From positions 1,570,777-1,634,776 of the forward strand of contig NZ_CP026003.1 of the NCBI RefSeq assembly GCF_003086795.1: 64,000 nucleotides of DNA. The letters run 5' to 3'. Of the stretch, positions 19,154 to 27,007 are shown one piece after another. Numbering within the stretch: position 1 is the stretch's first letter; each line of letters opens with the position of its first letter. The translations under genes were made by a program, and so were the position numbers. The notes beneath the pieces are model-generated. The model was not told the DNA's origin. It did no database searches and saw only the letters and a program-made list of their open reading frames with translations. This stretch comes from Stenotrophomonas sp. SAU14A_NAIMI4_5. Its GTDB lineage: Bacteria; Pseudomonadota; Gammaproteobacteria; Xanthomonadales; Xanthomonadaceae.

Positions 19154-19183
19154 ACGAAGGCACGGCCGGAGCCGTGCCTTCGT
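19154..19183. terminator. Hairpin after the phosphate porin gene
   Basis: ACGAAGGCACGGC-CGGA-GCCGTGCCTTCGT, a perfect 13-bp stem 21 bp after the porin stop. Only a short T-rich stretch (CGTTTC) follows on the minus strand. Likely a terminator. The remaining sequence to 18892 holds only the Pho boxes. Confidence 0.7.
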
Positions 19184-19203
19184 TGCAACGCGTGCGTCAG
19201 GTC

Positions 19204-20415
19204 TTACCAGAAGAACTGCGCGCGGGCTTCCAGGATGTTCGGATCGTCATTGACGAAGCCGCGGGCGGTGGAGCTGTACTTCTTGCTGTCCACCATCACG
19301 TAGTTGACCATGAACTTGAAGTTCGAACGCCAGTACCAGTTGGCGCCGACGGTCCAGATGTCCATCTTGCCGCCCAGCACGCCATCGACGATCGGCGGAC
19401 GACCGGCGACCGGGTTGGCCGACAGGTTGCCGTCGTTCAGATCCATGTGGTCATAACGCACGCCCAGCTGCCACTGGCCGCCGGCCGGGTTGTTCGGCAG
19501 GCCGGTGCCCGGGGTGCCACCCTTGTAGCTCCAGGTCTCGCCGGTCACGTTCCACACGCCGCTGACGTAGTAGCCGTCGCTGGTGTAGTTGTCGTGGTCG
19601 TAGCGCTTGGCCTTGCTGCTGTAGTACTCGGCCTGGGCCTTGAACGGACCCTGGAAGTACATGGCTTCAGCGCCGAGGGTGCTGACGCGGTCGGTGTCGG
19701 TCATGTTGCCGCTGTCGACCAGGCGCGCGGTGGCCAGGTCGGCGTTCGGACGGGCACGCACGCGCAGGGTGTCGGCGTCGGCGTCGTAGTCGACGTAGCT
19801 CAGGCCGAAGTGCAGGACCTGGCCCTTCTCGTTGATCGGGGCGAAGGTGCCGCGTGCGCCGTAGCCGCTGCCGTGGGCCAGGTTGCGGGTCAGTTCGCGG
19901 CCGAAGGCGCTGGCGGTGACCGACCAGTTGTCCTGGCCGTAGCTGTAGGCGCCACCGAGGCGGCGGGCGACCGCGTAGGTGTTGGTGACCGCAGCCTTGG
20001 AGATGAAGTCGTTGTTCTTGGTGCTGGACAGTTCTTCCAGGCTGTTCGGCTGCTTGAACTGGCCGGCCTGGATGAAGTGGTTGGCGTTGCCCAGCAGCTT
20101 GTACTTGACGTTGGTGTCGAGGAACTTGTCAGCCTTGGCGTCGTAGCCGACGACCCACTCCACGTTGCCCGGGCCCTTGCCCTTCAGCACCAGCTCGGCG
20201 CGACGCAGTTCGAATTCGCTGTCCTTGCCATTGCCGGCGTCACCGCCGTTGAGGTCCACGACGTCATTGTCGAACCAGTTGCCGTCGGCCTGGACCAGGC
20301 CTTCGAAGGTGATTTCCGAACCGCCGATCACATCGATGGCGACTTCAGCGTGTGCAGCCGGCACGTACAGCGCAGCAGCCACGGCCACCGTCAGGAGTTG
20401 GTGATGCAGTTTCAT
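19204..20415 (-). CDS. OprP/OprO-family phosphate-selective porin
   Basis: 403 residues. A signal peptide (QLLTVAVAAALYVPAAHA) is followed by an outer-membrane barrel of the OprO/P family: GGSEITFEGLVQADGNWFDND, EFELRRAELVLKGKGPGNVEWVVGYDAKADKFLD, IQAGQFKQPNSLEEL, a C-terminal phenylalanine-aromatic strand ending ARAQFFW. These porins favour phosphate or polyphosphate entry. The gene heads a run of phosphate genes in the same direction and has a Pho box half-site (CTGTCAC) upstream, which supports the phosphate role over a general anion porin. Confidence 0.9.
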   Translation of the reverse strand: MKLHHQLLTVAVAAALYVPAAHAEVAIDVIGGSEITFEGLVQADGNWFDNDVVDLNGGDAGNGKDSEFELRRAELVLKGKGPGNVEWVVGYDAKADKFLDTNVKYKLLGNANHFIQAGQFKQPNSLEELSSTKNNDFISKAAVTNTYAVARRLGGAYSYGQDNWSVTASAFGRELTRNLAHGSGYGARGTFAPINEKGQVLHFGLSYVDYDADADTLRVRARPNADLATARLVDSGNMTDTDRVSTLGAEAMYFQGPFKAQAEYYSSKAKRYDHDNYTSDGYYVSGVWNVTGETWSYKGGTPGTGLPNNPAGGQWQLGVRYDHMDLNDGNLSANPVAGRPPIVDGVLGGKMDIWTVGANWYWRSNFKFMVNYVMVDSKKYSSTARGFVNDDPNILEARAQFFW

Positions 20416-20468
20416 GGAGAGGAGCCTTGCAGGCAGGTGGGAAGATGCGCGCAGGCTAAAAGGTAAAG

Positions 20469-20486
20469 ATTGCGTAAATGTGACAG
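20469..20486 (-). promoter_or_regulatory. Candidate Pho box of the porin gene
   Basis: On the minus strand CTGTCAC-ATTT-ACGCAAT: the first half site is consensus with an AT-rich spacer, the second is degenerate. It lies 54-71 bp upstream of the porin start. Confidence 0.5.
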
Positions 20487-20581
20487 TTCGCGCGCGGCCG
20501 GGATCCGCCGCAGGCCCCGTCGCGTCAGGGGCTGACGATGTAAACGCTTGCATGTGACGCTGGGGTTGCGCACGGATTGCA

Positions 20582-20652
20582 GTAGATCCACGCCATGCGT
20601 GGATGCTTTTCGGTGGCGGGTCAGAGCCCTTTCTGCGAAAGGGATCCGACCC
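20582..20652. repeat. SMAG stem-loop followed by a GGGTCAGAGCCC element
   Basis: GTAGATCCACGCC-type hairpin at 20582-20605, then GGGTCAGAGCCC-TTTCTGCGAAA-GGGATCCGACCC at 20618-20652. Both lie between the phosphate porin promoter and the 3' end of nth. Confidence 0.85.
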
Positions 20653-20665
20653 TGGCGATGCACGC

Positions 20666-21352
20666 CTATGCGACGGTTTTTTCCTTGAAGCGACACAGGT
20701 CGGCAATCACGCAGCCCGGGCAATCCGGCTTGCGTGCCTTGCACACGTAACGACCGTGCAGGATCAGCCAGTGGTGTGCATCGAGCAGGAACTCGGCCGG
20801 GATCGCCTTCACCAGGCGGTCCTCCACTTCGCGCACATTCTTGCCCGGTGCCAGCCCGGTGCGGTTGGAGACGCGGAAGATGTGCGTGTCGACCGCCATC
20901 ACCGGTTCGCCGAACGCCGTGTTGAGCACCACGTTGGCGGTCTTGCGGCCGACACCGGGCAGGGCTTCGAGCGCCTCGCGATCGCGTGGCACTTCTCCGT
21001 CGTACTTCTCCAGCAGGATCGCGCACGTGGCGATCACGTTCTTCGCCTTCGCGTTGAACAGGCCGATGGTGGCGATGTATTTCTTCAGGCCGTCCTCACC
21101 GAGCGCGAGGATCTTCGCCGGCGTGTTGGCTACTGGAAACAAGCGTCGCGTCGCTTTGTTGACGCCCACGTCCGTGGCCTGCGCCGACAGTGCCACCGCC
21201 ACCAGCAGTTCGAACGGTGAGCTGTATTCCAGTTCGGTCTTCGGGTGCGGGTTGAGTTCGCGCAGGCGGGTGAACATTTCCACCACGTCGGCGCGCGGCA
21301 TCACGCTGCCACGACGCGCAGGTGCGCGCGTGGTCTTCTTTGCAGTGGCCAT
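20666..21352 (-). CDS. nth: Endonuclease III
   Basis: 228 residues. Helix-hairpin-helix LPGVGRKTANVVLNTAFG with catalytic Lys in the hairpin region and catalytic Asp in VMAVDTHIFRVSNR. The C-terminal 4Fe-4S cluster cysteines are spaced C-X6-C-X2-C-X5-C (from VCKARKPDCPGCVIADLC). It removes oxidised pyrimidines from DNA and cleaves abasic sites. An N-terminal basic extension of about 17 residues precedes the usual start of the fold. ATG overlaps the stop of the upstream small gene by one base (TAATG). Confidence 0.96.
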   Translation of the reverse strand: MATAKKTTRAPARRGSVMPRADVVEMFTRLRELNPHPKTELEYSSPFELLVAVALSAQATDVGVNKATRRLFPVANTPAKILALGEDGLKKYIATIGLFNAKAKNVIATCAILLEKYDGEVPRDREALEALPGVGRKTANVVLNTAFGEPVMAVDTHIFRVSNRTGLAPGKNVREVEDRLVKAIPAEFLLDAHHWLILHGRYVCKARKPDCPGCVIADLCRFKEKTVA

Positions 21353-21705
21353 TACTGTTCCTTGCCTGCGGCGCGGGCCTTGGCCCGGGCGAGGATCGCG
21401 GCCGCCGCAGCGGGCAGCGCGGGTTTCACATCGGGCGCCGGTGCCGGTGTGCGACGTGCATCACGTTCGGCTTCGCGGCGTGCCAGGCGCACAGCGCGTG
21501 CGCGATAGCGTTCGCGTGCGGCCCAGGCCGTGCGCAGGTCATGTTGTGCCTGCAGCAGCCGCTGCGGAAGTTCCGGGTGGTCGGGCAGCAGCCGTGCGTC
21601 AGCATCGGCGGCGATGTAGTCCATCAGGCCGTTCTGCAGGGCACCATCGAGATCGTCTGCCTGGACCCGGGCAAACAGCTGCACGGGGTTGGGTCGGGAT
21701 GCCAT
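21352..21705 (-). CDS. Hypothetical protein, helical and basic, coupled to nth
   Basis: 117 residues that I cannot assign to a family. The N-terminal half is acidic and helical (LFARVQADDLDGALQNGLMDYIAADADARL). The C-terminal half is Arg/Ala-rich (ERYRARAVRLARREAERDARR) with an Ala-rich tail. There is no signal peptide. It starts 5 nt after the enoyl-CoA hydratase stop and its TAA overlaps the nth ATG, so it is translated between the two. Confidence 0.7.
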   Translation of the reverse strand: MASRPNPVQLFARVQADDLDGALQNGLMDYIAADADARLLPDHPELPQRLLQAQHDLRTAWAARERYRARAVRLARREAERDARRTPAPAPDVKPALPAAAAAILARAKARAAGKEQ

Positions 21706-21709
21706 GGGG

Positions 21710-22504
21710 TCAGCGGTTCTGGAAGGCCGGCGGGCGGCGCTGCAGGAACGCGCTGGTGCCTTCGCGCATGTCCTCGGTGGCGAACAGCAGGCCGAACTGC
21801 GCGCTTTCATACTCCAGGCCGGCTTCCAGGCTGCATTCGCCGCCCACGTGCACGGCATCGAGCAGGCCGCGCAGGGCCAGCGGCGCCGAGCGTGCCAGCT
21901 GCCTGGCGACGTCCTGCACGCGGTTGTCGAGTTCGGCTGCCGGCACCACCTGGTTGACGATGCCCAGCGCGAGGGCGCGTTCGGCGTCGATCGGGGCGCC
22001 CAGCAGGCACAGTTCCAGGGTGGCGGCGCGGCCGCACAGGCGCAGCAGGCGCTGGCTGCCGCCGAAGCCCGGGATCAGCCCCAGGTTGATCTCCGGCTGG
22101 CCGACCTTGGCGGTATCAGCGGCGATGCGCAGGTGGCAGGCCATGGCCAGCTCCAGCCCACCGCCGAGCGCGAAGCCGTTCACTCGGGCGATGACCGGCT
22201 TGGGCATGCGCTCGATCTGCCGCATCAGGGCTTGGCCGAGCAGCGAGAAATCACGTCCCTGAACCGCGCTGAGGGTGTTCATTTCGGCGATGTCGGCACC
22301 GGCCACGAAGGCCTTGGGGCCGGCGCCGGTCAGCACCACCACGCGGACGTCCGGGTCGGCCGCCGCCGCGCTGAACGCCTCGGCCAGGGCCTGCAGGGTG
22401 GCGGCATTGAGGGCATTGAGCTTCTCCGGGCGCTGCACGGTGAGGGTGCGGACGGCACCGTCATCGGTCACGGCGACGGGCTGGTCGGCGGGGGCTGAGG
22501 CCAC
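21710..22504 (-). CDS. Enoyl-CoA hydratase/isomerase family protein
   Basis: 264 residues of the crotonase fold: NALNAATLQAL, VVLTGAGPKAFVAGADIAEM (first oxyanion segment), ARVNGFALGGGLELAMACHLRIAADTAKVGQPEINLGLIPGFGG with a glutamate at the usual catalytic site. It probably hydrates 2-enoyl-CoA in beta-oxidation or a related catabolic route; the exact substrate cannot be told. It is first in a three-gene run with the small protein and nth. Confidence 0.9.
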   Translation of the reverse strand: MASAPADQPVAVTDDGAVRTLTVQRPEKLNALNAATLQALAEAFSAAAADPDVRVVVLTGAGPKAFVAGADIAEMNTLSAVQGRDFSLLGQALMRQIERMPKPVIARVNGFALGGGLELAMACHLRIAADTAKVGQPEINLGLIPGFGGSQRLLRLCGRAATLELCLLGAPIDAERALALGIVNQVVPAAELDNRVQDVARQLARSAPLALRGLLDAVHVGGECSLEAGLEYESAQFGLLFATEDMREGTSAFLQRRPPAFQNR

Positions 22505-22670
22505 GGAAAGCTCCTGGAACGTTAAAAAAAAGTGAGATTGAACTCTTGAAACGCAGGTGGGTCAAAGCCTGCGTGGTCAGTAGCGGTTACACGTTGTGGC
22601 CGGTATCCTAACCCGTCGCCTCAGGGCGGCGCAGAACGTCCCTGAGTTACCACCCCTGGAGAACTGTTTG

Positions 22671-23372
22671 ATGAAGTTGCGTTCTATCGCGGTCGCCGTC
22701 GCGGCCCTGGCCCTGACGGGCAATGCCCTCGCCCAGGACGTCGCGTCCGAAAAGGGCAAGCTGAGCTATTACTTCGGTTACGACTACGGCAACAACCTGG
22801 CGGAGCTGACCGGTCGTGGTGAGCAGCTGGACATCAACTCGGTGGTGAAGGGTCTGCAGGACGCCTACGCCAAGAAGCAGCCGGCGATCACCGCCGAGCA
22901 GCTGAAGCCGGCCGTTGAAGCGTTCCAGAAGCGTGAGCAGGGCCGTGCCCAGGCCGCCAAGGCCGAGTACGAAAAGGCTGCTGCCGAAAACAAGACCAAG
23001 AGCGACCAGTTCGTTGCGGCCAACAAGGCCAAGGCGGGCGTGCAGACCCTGCCGAGCGGCGTCCAGTACCGCGTGATCGAAGCCGGCAAGGGTGCCAAGC
23101 CGACCCAGGCCAACACCGTGCAGCTGGAAGTGGCCGGTCCGTACCCGTTCGGCCAGCGTCCGACCGAAGCCCGTCCGGCCCAGCAGATTCCGTCGATCAA
23201 GGTCAGCGAAGTCGAAATGAAGGCCATGCGCGAGACCCTGCTGCAGATGCCGGCTGGCTCGAAGTGGGAAATCACCCTGCCGCCGGATCAGGCCTACGGT
23301 GCCGACCCGCGCACCGGCTTCCCGCCGAACGTGGCGGTGCAGTTCGAAGTCAAGCTGGTCAGCGTCAAGTAA
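22671..23372 (+). CDS. Mip/FkpA-like protein with divergent FKBP domain
   Basis: 233 residues from ATG 22671 (GGAG upstream). A signal peptide (AVAVAALALTGNALA) is followed by the FKBP N-terminal dimerisation domain (YYFGYDYGNNLAEL, KGLQDAYAKKQPAI) and a long charged helix (residues about 95-130). The C-terminal part begins GVQTLPSGVQYRVIEAGKG like an FKBP, but the usual VxVxYTGxLxDGxxFDSS strand is absent and replaced by TVQLEVAGPYPFGQRPTEARPAQ. It ends LPPDQAYGADPRTGFPPNVAVQFEVKLVSVK. It is likely a periplasmic chaperone; isomerase activity is doubtful. Confidence 0.85.
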   Translation: MKLRSIAVAVAALALTGNALAQDVASEKGKLSYYFGYDYGNNLAELTGRGEQLDINSVVKGLQDAYAKKQPAITAEQLKPAVEAFQKREQGRAQAAKAEYEKAAAENKTKSDQFVAANKAKAGVQTLPSGVQYRVIEAGKGAKPTQANTVQLEVAGPYPFGQRPTEARPAQQIPSIKVSEVEMKAMRETLLQMPAGSKWEITLPPDQAYGADPRTGFPPNVAVQFEVKLVSVK

Positions 23373-23400
23373 GTCGAAGCAACATCAATGCAATGCAGAC

Positions 23401-23436
23401 AACGCGCCGGTGGCTTCCACCGGCGCGTTTCTGTTT
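23401..23436 (+). terminator. Rho-independent terminator of the FKBP-like gene
   Basis: AACGCGCCGGTGG-CTT-CCACCGGCGCGTT, a 13-bp perfect stem, followed by TCTGTTT. Confidence 0.9.
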
Positions 23437-23463
23437 CCGCTGCGGGGCGCGTGCGCCAACCCG

Positions 23464-23532
23464 GTAGAGTCGACCGTTGGTCGACTGCTCTTACCGCGCT
23501 GCGCGCGATAGTCGACTGACAGTCGACTCTAC
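23464..23532. repeat. Facing pair of SMAG-type stem-loops
   Basis: 23464-23487 (GTAGAGTCGACC-GTT-GGTCGACT) and 23510-23532 (inverted, AGTCGACTGACAGTCGACT followed by CTAC). The pair spans the gap between the FKBP terminator and the Nudix gene. Confidence 0.85.
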
Positions 23533-23590
23533 CGCCCATCCGCGTGTCGTGATCGTCCCCAACCGCAGCCATTCGCGCTACTGTTGCAGG

Positions 23591-24403
23591 GTGCAAACTA
23601 CGGAAGAACCGGCGCGTGTTGTCGCAAGCCCCTGCATTGGAGTGTGCAAGCTGGATCACAACCGGCTGTGCGCCGGGTGCGGGCGGCATATCGATGAAAT
23701 CGCAGGGTGGTCGACGATGAGCGACCGCGAACGCAGCCGCATCCTGCATCGCGTGCAGCCCCTGCGCGAACAGCTGCAGCAGTCGCTGCGCGGATCACTG
23801 GCCGACCATGAACGCCTGCTGCGCGCGCTGCATCCGCTGGCCGAACCGCCGCAGGGCGATGGCTGGAACCGCAGCGAACTGAGTGACCTGCTGCCGCCCG
23901 GCCCGCCGGTGGAAGCCGCGGTGCTGGCCGGCATCGTGCCGCGTGCCGGCGGTGCCCAGGTCATCCTGACCCGCCGCACCGAGACCCTGCGCACCCATGG
24001 TGGCCAGGTCGGATTTCCCGGTGGACGCACCGAGCCGGACGACCGCGATGCCCTGGCCGCCGCACTGCGCGAGAGCCAGGAAGAAATCGCGCTGGCACCG
24101 GGCCAGGTGCAGGCGCTGGGCTACCTCGATCCGTTCGTGACCATCACCGGTTACCGGGTGACCCCGGTGGTGGCGGTGGTCGATCCGGATTTCGTGCCGG
24201 TGCCGCAGCCGAGCGAGGTGGCCGAGGTGTTCGAGGTGCCGCTGGATTACCTGATGGCCGCCGACAACCTGCGCCAGGTCGAGATCAACCATCGTGGCCG
24301 CGTGCGCCATGTCCTCGAATACGGCTGGCCTGGCCAGCGCATCTGGGGCGCAACCGCTGCCATCCTCTACAACTTGCGTCGCCGTCTGGAGCAAGTGCAA
24401 TGA
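23591..24403 (+). CDS. DUF1289 iron-sulfur-type domain fused to CoA pyrophosphatase (Nudix)
   Basis: About 270 residues from GTG 23591. The N-terminus carries the DUF1289 cysteine motif (C15, C19, C27, C30 in SPCIGVCKLDHNRLCAGCGR). The Nudix domain follows from about residue 110, with the CoA-hydrolase signature ILTRRTETLRTHGGQVGFPGG and the Nudix box ending LRESQEEIAL. It probably hydrolyses CoA or oxidised CoA to phosphopantetheine and ADP. The stop overlaps the sulfurtransferase start by 4 nt (ATGA). The start lacks a strong ribosome site and DUF1289 is usually a stand-alone protein. Confidence 0.85.
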   Translation: MQTTEEPARVVASPCIGVCKLDHNRLCAGCGRHIDEIAGWSTMSDRERSRILHRVQPLREQLQQSLRGSLADHERLLRALHPLAEPPQGDGWNRSELSDLLPPGPPVEAAVLAGIVPRAGGAQVILTRRTETLRTHGGQVGFPGGRTEPDDRDALAAALRESQEEIALAPGQVQALGYLDPFVTITGYRVTPVVAVVDPDFVPVPQPSEVAEVFEVPLDYLMAADNLRQVEINHRGRVRHVLEYGWPGQRIWGATAAILYNLRRRLEQVQ

Positions 24404-25302
24404 AGCCGATCGATCCGCCGTGGACCACCCTGGTCGATGTCGCCACGCTGGCCGCCGCCCTCGATGGCGACGTGCGCGTGGTCGATGCCCGTGCCACCGC
24501 CAGCACGGCCGTGCGCGTGGTGGATGCGCGCGCCGCGCTGGCTGACCCGCAGGCCGGGGCAGGGCAGTACGCGGCCGGGCATATCCCCGGCGCGGTCCAT
24601 GCCGATCTCAACCAGGACCTTTCCGACCTGCGCCGCAGCGGCCATGGCCGCCATCCACTGCCCGACAGCGACACCTTCGCCGCGCGCGTGGGCCAGTGGG
24701 GCATCGGGCCGGACACCCAGGTCGTGGTCTACGACGGCAGCGACGGCAGCATGGCGGCCGCCCGCCTGTGGTGGCTGCTGCGGCTGCTCGGCCACAGCCG
24801 GGTGGCCGTGCTCGACGGCGGCATTGCCGCCTGGCAGGCCGCGGGCCATGCGCTGGCCACCGGCCACAGCGAGGTGACCGCGCAGCCGCCTTACCCGGGC
24901 CGCTTCGACACCACCCAGGTGGCCTCGGCCGACGAAATCGCCGCGCGCCTCAAGCATGCCCCGGGCTGGCTGGTCGACGCCCGCGCCGGCGAGCGCTTCC
25001 GTGGCGAAGTCGAGCCGCTGGACCCGGTGGCCGGCCACGTGCCCGGCGCGGTCAACCGCCCGTTCGCCTTGAACGTCCTCGACGGCCGCCTGCGCGACCC
25101 GCAGGAACTGCGCGCCGAACTGCAGGGCGTGATCGGCAGCCAGGACCCCGAGCGCGTCGTGCTGATGTGCGGATCCGGCGTGACTGCCTGCCACCTGCTG
25201 CTGGCGATGGAAAGCGCCGGCCTGAGCGGCGCCCGCATCTACGCCGACTCCTGGAGCGGCTGGGTCAGCGACAGCACCCGCCCGGTCGCCACCGGCGCCT
25301 GA
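24400..25302 (+). CDS. sseA: 3-mercaptopyruvate/thiosulfate sulfurtransferase (tandem rhodanese)
   Basis: 300 residues with two rhodanese domains. The N-terminal inactive one contains VVYDGSDGSMAAARLWWLLRLLGH. The C-terminal active one has the loop VLMCGSGVTACHLLL with the catalytic Cys at residue 257. The CGSGVTA loop is of the mercaptopyruvate type. It moves sulfur from 3-mercaptopyruvate to acceptors such as cyanide or thiols in the cytoplasm. It is translationally coupled to the preceding Nudix gene, a link I cannot explain functionally. Confidence 0.92.
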   Translation: MKPIDPPWTTLVDVATLAAALDGDVRVVDARATASTAVRVVDARAALADPQAGAGQYAAGHIPGAVHADLNQDLSDLRRSGHGRHPLPDSDTFAARVGQWGIGPDTQVVVYDGSDGSMAAARLWWLLRLLGHSRVAVLDGGIAAWQAAGHALATGHSEVTAQPPYPGRFDTTQVASADEIAARLKHAPGWLVDARAGERFRGEVEPLDPVAGHVPGAVNRPFALNVLDGRLRDPQELRAELQGVIGSQDPERVVLMCGSGVTACHLLLAMESAGLSGARIYADSWSGWVSDSTRPVATGA

Positions 25303-25310
25303 AAGCGCAC

Positions 25311-25452
25311 GGGGTCGGATCCGTTTCCCAACGGGAAACTGCTCTGACCCCAATCGCGCGGGTAGTCGCGCAGGGCGCAGTCGAGCGCGGCTCGACTCTA
25401 CAAAAAGCGCATTTCGATTGATTTGACCCCGTGCCGACCAACGGTCGGCACC
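25311..25452. repeat. Intergenic repeats: GGGTCAGAGC element and SMAG-type hairpins
   Basis: 25311-25351 is the GGGGTCGGATCC...GCTCTGACCCC element in minus orientation with inner stem GTTTCCC/GGGAAAC. 25378-25401 is an inverted GTAG hairpin (arms AGTCGAGC/GCTCGACT). 25431-25452 is the palindrome GTGCCGACC-AAC-GGTCGGCAC. A further half motif GGGGTCAGAGCCC is at 25475. Confidence 0.8.
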
Positions 25453-25505
25453 CACCATCAGCAGCTTCCAGATTGGGGTCAGAGCCCGTGCAGTCCCGAC
25501 AGATC

Positions 25506-25694
25506 GCGGGAAACTGTCGAAGGCGGGGTGGGTCCGGTTGAGGGGGCGTGAGCCGCATGGATGCGGCGACCGAGCTTACAGGGACGTACTTGCAGCGTCC
25601 CCCTCAACCGGACCCACCCCGCCATCCCTCAGGAAGCCAGCTTCTGTTGTTGCTCTGGCTTCGGCCTCTGCAGGTGCAGGGCGCAGCCCTGCCG
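25506..25694. repeat. Composite ~190-bp palindromic element, copy A
   Basis: In order: GCGGGAAACTGTC (25506-25518); left arm GGCGGGGTGGGTCCGGTTGA (25522 onward, 25 bp in all); an inner part with hairpin CCGCATGGATGCGG and the motif GGGACG; the exactly complementary right arm ending at 25623; a spacer; and GGTGCAGGGCGCAGCCCTGC (25673-25694). It ends one base before the stop of the AmpD-like gene on the minus strand. Copy B is at 34842-35032 with different arm sequence but the same conserved blocks. Confidence 0.85.
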
Positions 25695-25695
25695 A

Positions 25696-26262
25696 TTACC
25701 CCAACCCCTGCAACGGCACCTTCGCCAGCACCCGCGCCCACGGAAACAACGGCCCCGGATCCCGCTTGCGCGCCACCGTCAGCCCCGCATCATCACTGGC
25801 CGGCACCTGCTCCAGATCCAGCTGGTCATGCCCGGCGATGCGCTGCAGCGACGGATACCGTGCCACCAGCGCCAGCAGCAGCGCCTCCAGCGCCACCAGC
25901 TGCGCCTCGGTATACGGCTCGTCCATCGCCTGGTGGCGGCTGTCGAACCAGTGCGGGTAACGCCCGGTGTTGACCAGCTCGATCCCCACCGTATCGGCGT
26001 TCATGCCGCGCACGTGGTGAGCGATGCGCTCCGGCGCCACGTACTGCACCACGCTGCCGTCGCGGTCGATGTAGAAATGCCCGCTGTTGCCCGCGCCGCT
26101 GTCATACAGCACGCGCTCGCCATACTCGCGGGCCATCGCCAGGTCGGGCAGCTCGGTGCAGTGGATCACCACCATCCGCAGGCTGTCGGCATCACGCAGG
26201 GGCAGGCGATCGTGGTAGGGCAGGGGCTGCAGCTGCAGGCCGGGCAGGAGCGGGGTGGGCAT
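25696..26262 (-). CDS. AmpD-like N-acetylmuramoyl-L-alanine amidase
   Basis: 188 residues without a signal peptide, hence cytoplasmic. Amidase_2 fold: VVIHCTELP with zinc-ligand His34, GHFYIDRDGSVVQYVAPERIAHHVRG, TVGIELVNTG, IAGHDQLD with the second His, and the AmpD-type KRDPGPLFPW with the zinc Asp. AmpD enzymes cleave anhydromuropeptides taken up during wall recycling and thereby affect AmpR-controlled beta-lactamase. Which AmpD paralogue this is cannot be told. The gene is followed directly by the composite palindrome. Confidence 0.85.
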   Translation of the reverse strand: MPTPLLPGLQLQPLPYHDRLPLRDADSLRMVVIHCTELPDLAMAREYGERVLYDSGAGNSGHFYIDRDGSVVQYVAPERIAHHVRGMNADTVGIELVNTGRYPHWFDSRHQAMDEPYTEAQLVALEALLLALVARYPSLQRIAGHDQLDLEQVPASDDAGLTVARKRDPGPLFPWARVLAKVPLQGLG

Positions 26263-26334
26263 GCGGCGATGCTAGCATTGCAGGATGAACCTGCCTTCCC
26301 GATCGACGTTGAACCGCTCCCTGGGAGCGCATGC

Positions 26335-26862
26335 ATGAGCCGCGGCCACTGCATCCTGTCCCACGGCTTCGAGAGCGGCCCGGAGGCCACCAAGGTCACC
26401 GCCCTGGCCGAGGTTGCCGAGCGCCTGGGCTGGACCCACGAGCGCCCCGACTACACCGACCTGGACGCGATGAGCGAGATCAGCCGCGTCGGCGACGTGC
26501 GCACCCGCCTGCAGCGTCTGGTCGAGCGTGCCGCCGCGGCCGCCACCCAAGGCCCGGTGGTGCTGGCTGGCTCCAGCCTGGGCGCCTACATTTCCGGCAT
26601 CGCCTCGCTGCAGGTGCCGGTGGCCGGCCTGTTCCTGATGGTGCCGCCCACCACCATGGGCCCGATGCCGGCGCTGGACGCCGCTGCCGTGCCGACCACC
26701 GTGGTCCAGGCCTGGCATGACGAGGTGGTGCCGGCCGCCGGGGTCATCGCCTGGGCGCAGGCGCGCTCGGCGCAGCTGCTGCTGGTGGACGACGGCCACC
26801 GCCTGGAACGCCACGTGGAGGCCTCCGCGCAGGCCTTCGAGCGCCTGCTGCGCCAGCTGTGA
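26335..26862 (+). CDS. Alpha/beta-hydrolase, YqiA-like esterase
   Basis: 175 residues from ATG 26335 (GGAG upstream). The fold is short: [10 protein letters not shown] near the N-terminus (oxyanion region), nucleophile elbow [11 protein letters not shown], Asp in [11 protein letters not shown] and His in [14 protein letters not shown], giving a full Ser-Asp-His triad. The substrate is unknown. It is divergent from the AmpD-like gene over about 70 bp. Confidence 0.82.
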   Translation: MSRGHCILSHGFESGPEATKVTALAEVAERLGWTHERPDYTDLDAMSEISRVGDVRTRLQRLVERAAAAATQGPVVLAGSSLGAYISGIASLQVPVAGLFLMVPPTTMGPMPALDAAAVPTTVVQAWHDEVVPAAGVIAWAQARSAQLLLVDDGHRLERHVEASAQAFERLLRQL

Positions 26863-27007
26863 AGCCCGGGCGCACGGCGCGCCCGCCCGCTTTGACTACA
26901 ATGGCAGCCCCGCCGCCCCCGGCGCGGGCCTGCCGGCCGTGTCCACGGCCCTCCTTTCCGACTGGCCCGGCCCCTGTGCCGCGCCCGACCACCTGCGAAC
27001 CGATCCC

